A stretch of 32,755 bases of DNA, taken from assembly GCF_951801035.1 (NCBI RefSeq), contig NZ_CATOKT010000016.1; one strand, written 5' to 3'. A program made the translations under genes and the position numbers. Numbering within the stretch: the first letter of the stretch is position 1; each line of letters opens with the position of its first letter. The notes below the pieces were generated by a model. The model made no database searches. It was given only the letters and a program-made list of their open reading frames with translations, and was not told the origin of the DNA. This document shows, piece after piece, positions 16,405-23,047 of the stretch. Origin of the DNA: Adlercreutzia sp910585575 (GTDB taxonomy: Bacteria > Actinomycetota > Coriobacteriia > Coriobacteriales > Eggerthellaceae).

Positions 16405-18489
16405 CTATCGAATGAGAATAATAAGCGCCAGGAAGAACACGAGCGCGCCGACAATGTAGACGATGTAGGTGCGGAAATCGCCGCTCTCCAACCGCCCGAA
16501 CCAGGTGCCGATATCGGCCACCAGGGCCAGCACCGACTCGGACAGGGCCGGCGCCTTGGACGAGGCCGGAGCGATGCCCTTCGTGCGATCGCGATCGAAG
16601 CGCGAGACCGCTTCGGAGTGCGGCTTGGAAACCGCGGCTTCGCCTTGGGGCGCCAGGGCGTTGCCCACGAAGCGGGCCACCATCTGCCCCAGGCGGTTCA
16701 CCCCGTAGCGCAGACGATAGAGCGGGCCCATGAAATTCTTAACATTGGCACCCACCGTCGAGGCCAGCGTCTCCATGCTTACGTCGGCCTGATAACCGCA
16801 GGCCCACGTAGCCGGATCCTCCTTCATGCCGGCACGACGGTTGGCACCGTTGCGTACCAGTGCGCATAGCCCGATGACCGCTGCCATAAGCACGGCCATC
16901 ACCAGCGGGGACACCACCGACACCGTATCGAGCGATACGAGCGTCGCCCCGTCGGCCACCGGCATGGCCGGCGCGACCAGCATCGAGGCGGCAACGCCCT
17001 CGATAACCGGGGCCACCCACGCCGCGCCCAGACCCAGGGCCACGCATACCACCGTCAGAATGACCATGGCCGCGCGCATGGGCATGGGCACTTCGCGAGC
17101 CTGCTCGGCCGCCCTTGAACGCGGACGAGCCAAGAACGTGACGCCGAAGGCCTTCACGAAGCAGGTAACCGCCAGCGCGCCGGTAATGGCCAGGGCCACC
17201 ACGGCGAACGCGAACACGATACGCAGGAAGATGTCGCCCTCCATGGCCGCACCGATCAGGCCCTGATAGGTGAACCACTCGGACACGAAGCCGTTGAGCG
17301 GCGGAATGGCAGAAATAGCCAGTGACCCCACCAGGAAGCATACGGCCGTCCAGGGCATGAGCCGCGCCAAGCCACCCAGCACCTCCATGTTGCGCGTGCC
17401 CGTGGCATGCAGCACGCTGCCGGCGCCCAAGAACAGCAGGCCCTTGAACATGGCGTGGTTCACCACGTGGTACAAGCCGGCCAGCAAGCCGATGGCGGCC
17501 AGCCACGGCAGCCCGGCGGCCCAGCCCACGATACCCGTGCCCACGCCCAGCAAGATAATGCCGATATTCTCTACCGAGTGGTAGGCCAACAGACTCTTCA
17601 GATCGTGCTCGCCCAGGGCGTACACCACGCCCATCACCGACGACACCGCGCCGATGACTACCACCAGCACACCCCAGCTTACCTCACCGCCGGTTACGCC
17701 CAGCAAGTCGAAGCATACCTTGCAAATGCCGAAGATGCCGATCTTGATCATGCCACCGGACATGAGCGCACTCACATTGGAAGGCGCGGCCGGATGGGCC
17801 TGGGGCAGCCAGGAATGAAAGGGCACCATGCCGGCCTTCGCGCCGAAGCCGAAGAAGGCCAGCACGAACGCCACCGTAGCCAGACCCGGCGCAAAGGCCG
17901 TGGTGCGGAATGCCTGGAACTCCAGGGAGCCGGCGGCGCTGGCCATAACGAAGAACGAGATGGCGATCATCAGAAAACCGATATGGGCCATGATGAGGTA
18001 CAAAAAGCCGCCGCGCAGCGACTTCTCGGTCTGATCGATGATGACCAGTACGTAGGAAGTCAGCGACATCAGCTCGAAGAACACGAGGAACCAGAACGCG
18101 TTGTCGGCCAGAATGACCAGGTTCATAGAGGCAATGAACAGGTTCATGAAGAGCCCGATCACGCCGATACCCTTGTCGTAGTATTCGTCGAAGTACGACA
18201 GGCCGTAGAGCCACGCTGCGAAGGCCAGTGCCGCAATGACGGCAATGAGCAGGCCTGCCAGCGGGTTGAGCAGAAGCGTGAAGTTCGTAAACGGCATCGG
18301 CCCCGCCCAGCTGGCATACACCGCCGGCATGAACAGCGCGCTGACGCCGCCGGCGAAACTGAGGGCCGCCGAGGCCATGCCGCCCACGCAGGCCAGCGTC
18401 TTGGTCGCTGCGTGGGCCTTGCTGCAGATCAGCGACAGCACGCCCGTCGCGCAGGAAAGCCCCAGCGAGAGCAGAATAAGTTCTAGCAT
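16405..18489 (-). CDS. hyfB: Hydrogenase-4 membrane subunit HyfB (antiporter-like)
   Basis: A 694-residue antiporter-like protein homologous to NuoL and to HycC/HyfB (672 residues in E. coli HyfB). Key residues are Glu139 (FFELMSLTSYVLV), Lys218 (GFGAKAGMVPFHSWLPQAH) and Lys249 (LMSGGMIK). The last 150 residues contain a soluble stretch (ATWACGYQADVSM through the region near residue 650) and a final hydrophobic segment, comparable to the lateral helix end of this family. Its ATG directly follows the hyfA stop (TAAATG) with a GGGAGG site inside hyfA. Confidence 0.95.
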   Translation of the reverse strand: MLELILLSLGLSCATGVLSLICSKAHAATKTLACVGGMASAALSFAGGVSALFMPAVYASWAGPMPFTNFTLLLNPLAGLLIAVIAALAFAAWLYGLSYFDEYYDKGIGVIGLFMNLFIASMNLVILADNAFWFLVFFELMSLTSYVLVIIDQTEKSLRGGFLYLIMAHIGFLMIAISFFVMASAAGSLEFQAFRTTAFAPGLATVAFVLAFFGFGAKAGMVPFHSWLPQAHPAAPSNVSALMSGGMIKIGIFGICKVCFDLLGVTGGEVSWGVLVVVIGAVSSVMGVVYALGEHDLKSLLAYHSVENIGIILLGVGTGIVGWAAGLPWLAAIGLLAGLYHVVNHAMFKGLLFLGAGSVLHATGTRNMEVLGGLARLMPWTAVCFLVGSLAISAIPPLNGFVSEWFTYQGLIGAAMEGDIFLRIVFAFAVVALAITGALAVTCFVKAFGVTFLARPRSRAAEQAREVPMPMRAAMVILTVVCVALGLGAAWVAPVIEGVAASMLVAPAMPVADGATLVSLDTVSVVSPLVMAVLMAAVIGLCALVRNGANRRAGMKEDPATWACGYQADVSMETLASTVGANVKNFMGPLYRLRYGVNRLGQMVARFVGNALAPQGEAAVSKPHSEAVSRFDRDRTKGIAPASSKAPALSESVLALVADIGTWFGRLESGDFRTYIVYIVGALVFFLALIILIR

Positions 18490-19083
18490 TTAGGACCTCC
18501 CTAGATTTGTCGAGCGGCCCATCATGATCTGATTGGCCGCCACTGCCGCCTGCATCTTGTCCTTGCGAATGCCCGTCAAGGTGGTGGCATCGCGTACGTA
18601 CAGCGCATCGGTCGGACAGGCCGCTACGCAGTGAGGACCCCCTTCGGGGTCATAAGTTGAGCACAGATCGCACTTGACAGCGCAGGTGTACACGCCGATG
18701 TCCCAGGCCAGCAGAGGCGAGGTGCCCCGCGGCTGGATCGGCGTTGGATAGGACGTGCCTGCCACGCCCGCCGTAGAGGTGCCCGAGGGATGGATGGCGC
18801 CGAAGGGGCACACAATCGCGCACATTTTGCAGCCGATGCACGTCTGCTCGTTCACGATGATGGCCTCGTCGGTGCGCGTGATGGCATCCACCGGGCACAC
18901 GGCCAAGCAGGGGGCGCCCTCGCACTGGTGGCAGGTAACGGCCGCCGTCACCTCGGGGGTGAAGGCCATGGCCAGACGGGGCTCCGCCTGCAGCCCGGCC
19001 ATCCGATGGCCGTGGCTGCAGGCGGCAAGACACGTTCCGCATCCGATACATCTCTCCGGCTCTATGGCGATGAAGGTATTCAT
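18490..19083 (-). CDS. hyfA: Four-cluster ferredoxin subunit HyfA
   Basis: A 197-residue polyferredoxin with four [4Fe-4S] motifs: Cys12/15/18/22, Cys51/54/59/63, Cys82/85/88/92 and Cys138/141/152/156. This is the layout of HycB, HyfA and HydN. An insertion of about 30 residues (99-130, rich in Gly, Thr, Pro) sits between the third and fourth motifs. It lies between fdhF (36 bases upstream) and hyfB (adjacent). It is likely the electron link from FdhF to the hydrogenase; the second such protein upstream of fdhF may share or split that task. Confidence 0.9.
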   Translation of the reverse strand: MNTFIAIEPERCIGCGTCLAACSHGHRMAGLQAEPRLAMAFTPEVTAAVTCHQCEGAPCLAVCPVDAITRTDEAIIVNEQTCIGCKMCAIVCPFGAIHPSGTSTAGVAGTSYPTPIQPRGTSPLLAWDIGVYTCAVKCDLCSTYDPEGGPHCVAACPTDALYVRDATTLTGIRKDKMQAAVAANQIMMGRSTNLGRS

Positions 19084-19119
19084 CTTGATCCTTTCGGAAT
19101 CGATACCGGAATAGGAAGC

Positions 19120-21306
19120 TTAGACCGCCGCGACCTCACTAGCGGGGGCGACGTTCTGGGGCGCCGCTTCGTTGGCCAGGCGCTCCTTCAGCGAGGTGTA
19201 CAGCGACTGCATATGGCGCTCAGCCCATACCTGGTCGTCGATGGAATGCACCTCGCAGGCGGAGTACTTGTCCTCCGGCGTGCCGGACAGCGGGTCGGTC
19301 ACGTGCATGGTCAGATCGTTGCACTTGCCGATCCACCACTGGTAGGTCATGTACACCGCGCCCTTGTTGATGCGCTCATCCAGACAAGCGCGGGTGATCA
19401 CCTTGCCGCGGCGCGAGCTCACCCACACCAGATCCTCGTCGCGAATGTTGCGCGCCTGGGCATCGGCAGGATTGAGGTGCACGTAGCCCGGCTCATCGGC
19501 CAGCATCGAGAGCACCTTGCAGTTGCCGGTCATAGAGCGGCAGGAATAGTGGCCCACCTCGCGCACGGTGCACAGCACCAGCGGATAGGCGTCGTCGGGC
19601 AGTTCCGTGGGCTCCACGAAATCGTGGGCCATGAGGATCGCCTTCTTGTCAGCGGTGTTGAACTGGCCGTTCTGATACAGCGTCGGCGTGCCGGGGCATT
19701 CCAGCGTTGGGATGGGCCACTGGGCGTGGCCCGTGCCCTCCATCTTCTCGTAGGTGGCGCCATAGAAGTTCGGGCACAGCGAGCGCATCTCGTCCCAAAT
19801 TTCCTTGGTGTCCTCGTAGTGCATGGGATAGCCCATGCGGGTGGACAGCTCGCTGAAGATCTGCCAATCGTGCTTGCACTCGCCCTTCGGCGGCACCGCG
19901 GCGGTGAAGCGCTGGAAGGTGCGGTCAGAGGCAGAGAACACACCGTCGTGCTCGCCCCAGGAGGTGCCGGGGAACACCACGTCGGCCAGAGCGGTGGTCT
20001 GAGTCATGAAGATGTCCTGGCTGATGAGCAGTTCCAGATTCTCCAGGGTCTCCTTCATGTCAGCGGAATCCGGCTCGGTCTGCAGCGGATCCTCGCCGAA
20101 GTTGTAGAAGGCCTTGATCTTGCCCTCCTTCACGCCATGGGGCAGATCGGTCAGCTTGAAGCCGGGCTCGGCGGGCAGCTTGCCCTCAGGCAGGCCCCAG
20201 GCCTTTTCGAACTTGGCGCGGGCCTCGGGGTTCTCCACCTTCTGATAGCCGGGAAGCAGGCTCGGCCACATGCCCATGTCGCAGGAGCCCTGCACGTTGT
20301 TCTGGCCGCGCACTGGGGCCAGACCCGCGTTGTCACGGCCGATCTGGTTACTGATGCAGGCGATGGCGGCAATGGTGTGCACCACTTTTACGCCCTGGCG
20401 CTGCTGAGTCACGCCCATGCCCCAGCCAATGATGGAGTTGGGAGAAGTGGCGTACATGCGGGCCGCCTTGCGAATATCCTCCGGATCGCAGCCGCAGATG
20501 TCGGCCACCGACTCAGGCGTGTAGTTCTTGATGGTCTCCCACCACTCGTCGAAGCCCGTGGTGTGGGCATCGATGAAGGCACGGTCGTGCATGTTCTCGG
20601 ACACGATCACGTTGGCGAAGGCGTTCATGAAGGCCAGGTTGCAGCCGTTCTTGATCTGGATATACAGATCGGCGATACGAGCGGTCTCGATGGATCGCGG
20701 ATCCACTACGATGATCTTCGCGCCCTTCTCCTTCGCCTTCACAATGCGACGCGCCACAATGGGGTGCGAGGCGGAGGGATTGTAGCCGAACAGCATGATG
20801 AGGTCGGCGTTCTCCATGTTGGGGACGGAAACCGACATGGCGCCGGAACCCACCGTGTCCATAAGGCCGATAACGCTGGGGCCGTGGCAGGTGCGGGCGC
20901 AGTTGTCGATGTTGTTCGTGCCCACGCAGGCGCGGGTGAACTTCTGCATGACGTAGTTGGCCTCGTTGCCCGGGCCGCGAGAGGAGCCGGTGAGCATAAT
21001 GGCATCGGGGCCGTACTTCTCCTTAATGGCGGTCAGCTTCTTCGCCGTGAAGTCCAGGGCCTCGTCCCAGGTCACGCGCTCCAACTCGCCGCCCTTCTCG
21101 CGACGGATCATGGGATGCAGGATACGCGGGGTTAGGATCTTCGTATCGTTGATGAAGTCGAAGCCCGACAGGCCCTTCAGGCACAGCTCGCCTTCATTGG
21201 TCACACCGTCGATACCCTCGGCGCCGATGACCATGCCGTCGTCCACGATGAGATTGAGCTTGCAACCGGCACCGCAGTACGGGCAGACGGCCATGTGCTT
21301 TTCCAT
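19120..21306 (-). CDS. fdhF: Formate dehydrogenase H-type catalytic subunit, cysteine form
   Basis: A molybdenum (or tungsten) bis-MGD enzyme that oxidises formate to CO2, close in length (728) to E. coli FdhF (715). The N-terminal [4Fe-4S] ligands Cys8, 11, 15 and 42 fall at the E. coli positions. The active-site stretch is NCARTCHGPSV, with Cys140 (codon TGC) followed by His141; E. coli has selenocysteine at 140. So no UGA recoding is needed here. No signal peptide is present, so the enzyme is cytoplasmic, as expected for a formate hydrogenlyase. The C-terminal 25 residues (Ala-rich tail) exceed the E. coli length. It sits between two four-cluster ferredoxin genes. Start ATG 21306 has AGAGGAA upstream. 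Confidence 0.96.
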   Translation of the reverse strand: MEKHMAVCPYCGAGCKLNLIVDDGMVIGAEGIDGVTNEGELCLKGLSGFDFINDTKILTPRILHPMIRREKGGELERVTWDEALDFTAKKLTAIKEKYGPDAIMLTGSSRGPGNEANYVMQKFTRACVGTNNIDNCARTCHGPSVIGLMDTVGSGAMSVSVPNMENADLIMLFGYNPSASHPIVARRIVKAKEKGAKIIVVDPRSIETARIADLYIQIKNGCNLAFMNAFANVIVSENMHDRAFIDAHTTGFDEWWETIKNYTPESVADICGCDPEDIRKAARMYATSPNSIIGWGMGVTQQRQGVKVVHTIAAIACISNQIGRDNAGLAPVRGQNNVQGSCDMGMWPSLLPGYQKVENPEARAKFEKAWGLPEGKLPAEPGFKLTDLPHGVKEGKIKAFYNFGEDPLQTEPDSADMKETLENLELLISQDIFMTQTTALADVVFPGTSWGEHDGVFSASDRTFQRFTAAVPPKGECKHDWQIFSELSTRMGYPMHYEDTKEIWDEMRSLCPNFYGATYEKMEGTGHAQWPIPTLECPGTPTLYQNGQFNTADKKAILMAHDFVEPTELPDDAYPLVLCTVREVGHYSCRSMTGNCKVLSMLADEPGYVHLNPADAQARNIRDEDLVWVSSRRGKVITRACLDERINKGAVYMTYQWWIGKCNDLTMHVTDPLSGTPEDKYSACEVHSIDDQVWAERHMQSLYTSLKERLANEAAPQNVAPASEVAAV

Positions 21307-21324
21307 AGTCTGTTCCTCTCTTCC

Positions 21325-21873
21325 CTAGTTCAAATCCATGTTGAGCGGCACACTGGAGAATGCGCCCGAGGCCACGGCAGCCTTCATGCGGCGCTTGCGC
21401 TGACGGTCGGCCAGCTCCTCCTCATCGACCACCATCAGACCGCCCGTGGGGCAGGCCTCCACGCAGGCCGGGCCTCCGTCGCGGTCGTAGCACAGGTCGC
21501 ACTTGACGAGCGACGCCTTCGGCGCGCCCTCCAGTGTCAAGTTGCCCAACGAGGCGGCGCTCTCCTGGGGCACCACTTCGACAGCGCCGTAGGGGCAGGC
21601 CAACACGCAGCTACGACAACCAATGCAGCGCTCCTGCTTCACTGCCACGCGACCTCCGTCAAAGTACAGGGCGCCTTCGGGGCACGAGGCGACGCAGGGG
21701 GCATCGGCGCAGTGGTGGCACACGATAGGCGCCGAGATGGTCAAGGTGGTAACAAGATTCAAACGCGGTTTCGGAACATCCCCGGGCACGCTGTGCTTGA
21801 GCAAGCAGCCCGCCATGCAGGTCTGGCAACCAATGCACAGACCAGGGTCGGCAATGACAAATTTAGAGCCCAT
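21325..21873 (-). CDS. Four-cluster ferredoxin, HycB/HydN type
   Basis: First gene of the operon. The 182-residue product has four [4Fe-4S] motifs: Cys13/16/19/23, Cys52/55/60/64, Cys83/86/89/93 and Cys125/128/137/141. It resembles HycB, the FdhF-binding subunit, and HydN, a maturation partner of FdhF; sequence reading cannot choose between them. It has a strong AGGAGG site 6 bases before ATG 21873 and ends 18 bases before fdhF. Having a second such protein (HyfA) immediately after fdhF suggests a two-ferredoxin relay or one structural and one assembly protein. Confidence 0.9.
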   Translation of the reverse strand: MGSKFVIADPGLCIGCQTCMAGCLLKHSVPGDVPKPRLNLVTTLTISAPIVCHHCADAPCVASCPEGALYFDGGRVAVKQERCIGCRSCVLACPYGAVEVVPQESAASLGNLTLEGAPKASLVKCDLCYDRDGGPACVEACPTGGLMVVDEEELADRQRKRRMKAAVASGAFSSVPLNMDLN

Positions 21874-21896
21874 GTAATCCTCCTACAAACTCTCCT

Positions 21897-21925
21897 CGGT
21901 TTCGGCCTTACGGCCTCCCTTACCG
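21897..21925 (-). ncRNA. Leader hairpin with GUAA tetraloop before the operon start
   Basis: In the minus-strand leader, CGGU-AAGGGA-GGCC-GUAA-GGCC-GAA-ACCG can fold as a stem-loop: outer CGGU/ACCG, an asymmetric purine internal loop, inner GGCC/GGCC and a GNRA tetraloop. It ends 24 bases before the first start codon, close to the ribosome-binding site. It may be part of a riboswitch-like or protein-binding leader; function is unknown. Confidence 0.4.
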
Positions 21926-21978
21926 TCGGGACCTCGCCCGGTGCGCGCCCAACAGCGGCCGACGTCCCGGAAACGCCG

Positions 21979-22039
21979 CCACGTAGGCAGACCCCCTATC
22001 AGCACGCAGAACCCCTGCGGTAAGCCTAAAAATACGTGG
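21979..22039 (-). ncRNA. Structured element in the formate hydrogenlyase leader
   Basis: On the minus strand CCACGTA (22033-22039) pairs perfectly with TACGTGG (21979-21985). Next to it GGC (22024-22026) pairs with GCC (21986-21988) after a T-rich bulge, and an inner CGCAG/CTGCG hairpin (22015-22019 with 22005-22009) closes the tip. The nested pairing makes a compact element of about 61 nt midway in the leader. No known riboswitch class was recognised with confidence. Confidence 0.4.
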
Positions 22040-22087
22040 AAGATACAAAGAAGGCGGCAGCCAGTGCCTTTCGAAGATGTCACGGCC

Positions 22088-22116
22088 GTTATACGCTCTG
22101 CGTTTCGGTTCGTAAA
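22088..22116 (-). promoter_or_regulatory. Putative sigma70-type promoter of the formate hydrogenlyase operon
   Basis: On the minus strand TTTACG (22111-22116) and TATAAC (22088-22093) are separated by 17 bases. Transcription would start near 22080, giving a leader of about 205 nt before the first ferredoxin gene. No GG-N10-GC sigma54 pattern was found in the leader, unlike the enterobacterial hyc and hyf promoters. Confidence 0.55.
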
Positions 22117-22307
22117 GAGTGATTTTTACGGTTTCTCGAACTCGAAACATAAAACAATCACTTCAAGCAATTTCTTAAATGTATTACAATTGCACTACAT
22201 TGTTTTTTATTTACCAGGCATTTCTTTTTTAACTAGCTAGCATAATCGTCTTTTTAGCCCAATAATCGCCCCCTGTTCCCCCTGAAAAAAATTTTCGAGG
22301 AGGCCCC
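22117..22307. promoter_or_regulatory. AT-rich divergent regulatory region
   Basis: The region between the operon promoter and the RelB-PIN gene is much AT-richer than its surroundings. It has an imperfect dyad (GTGATT at 22119-22124 with AATCAC at about 22158-22163, and inner GTTTC/GAAAC) and a second dyad AATGTA/TACATT around 22178-22201. These are candidate operators for the operon or for the RelB-PIN gene. CATAAT at 22241-22246 is a weak plus-strand -10; no clear -35 accompanies it. Confidence 0.4.
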
Positions 22308-22979
22308 ATGAGCAAGCAAGCGACCTTGCAAATTCGTATCGACGAAACCTTGAAAGAGACTGCGGAGCACCTGTTTTCCTCCCTCGGTCTCTCCGTGTCC
22401 GAGGCCGTTCGCCTCTTCATCGCCCAAAGCGTCAACGAGCGTCGACTCCCCTTTACGCCCCACCTCAGCAAAAGCGAAGGCGAAACCTCGTCCTTCGGCA
22501 AGCTGCGCCATTACGCCAACCCACATCTTTCCGGCGACGAACGTGCCGCCTGGATCAAGGAGCAGGGAAGCCGCCGTCCGCGAATCTCGTCGTTCGCAGA
22601 CGGCTCCTCGAGCTGTTCGCCCGTCATCGTGGACGAAACAGTCCTATTGCACTACCTGCTTGACGACGATACCCGCGCTTCGGCCAAGGCTTACCGCATT
22701 GTTGCCTCCGGCACGGCTCAGGCCTACCCGGAAACCATCGCCCGCACGGCTCGTCTTCTGGAAGAGAACTACCACGTACCTCGATCGTTGCTGGGCACCG
22801 TTATCGAGCTGCTGGCCGACGACGTATCCCTCGAAGACGGCGCCGCGGTGCGCCTGGCCGCGCGGCTCTACGCCGGCAATCGCCTTAGCTTCACCGACAG
22901 CCTCACCGCCGCCCGCAACGTGCTGACCGGCTACGCCATAGAAACCTTCAACCCCGCCCTCAAGCGTCTCGTGAAATAA
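22308..22979 (+). CDS. RelB/DinJ-type antitoxin domain fused to a PIN-domain toxin-like module
   Basis: A single 223-residue frame. Residues 4-50 (TLQIRIDETLKETAEHLFSS, then LGLSVSEAVRLFIAQ and RRLPF) match the ribbon-helix-helix DNA-binding part of RelB/DinJ antitoxins. Residues 106-223 match a VapC-like PIN ribonuclease: VIVDETVLLHYLLDDD (Asp109), PETIARTARLLEE (Glu142), RLSFTDSLTAA (Asp197) and the end TFNPALKRL, where Asn215 replaces a usual Asp. A linker with acid/serine-rich stretches joins them. The ATG has a strong GAGGAGG site. The gene is convergent with aspS and divergent from the formate hydrogenlyase operon. No separate antitoxin or toxin gene is adjacent. It may be a self-neutralised toxin or a regulator built from one. 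Confidence 0.78.
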   Translation: MSKQATLQIRIDETLKETAEHLFSSLGLSVSEAVRLFIAQSVNERRLPFTPHLSKSEGETSSFGKLRHYANPHLSGDERAAWIKEQGSRRPRISSFADGSSSCSPVIVDETVLLHYLLDDDTRASAKAYRIVASGTAQAYPETIARTARLLEENYHVPRSLLGTVIELLADDVSLEDGAAVRLAARLYAGNRLSFTDSLTAARNVLTGYAIETFNPALKRLVK

Positions 22980-23010
22980 AAAATCCCCGCACCCAAAAGA
23001 GTACGGGGAT
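22977..23010 (-). terminator. Rho-independent terminator of aspS
   Basis: On the minus strand ATCCCCG (23004-23010) and CGGGGAT (22983-22989) form a 7-base stem around a 14-base loop that can close further, followed by a TTTTTTATTT run. It lies about 38 bases after the aspS stop and overlaps the stop codon of the convergent RelB-PIN gene. Confidence 0.8.
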
Positions 23011-23047
23011 CATCGATAGCAAGACTCGCGAGGAAGCCGGTAAACCC

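Noticed and set aside
18790..21135. Plus-strand frame opposite hyfA and fdhF
   Set aside because: Shadow; composition matches the reverse of the real codons.
21883..22083. 66-codon minus-strand frame inside the operon leader
   Set aside because: No ribosome-binding site and no family resemblance; the structured leader explains the sequence better.
22060..22120. Sigma54 promoter for the formate hydrogenlyase operon
   Set aside because: No GG-N10-GC pattern found; a sigma70-like pair is present instead.
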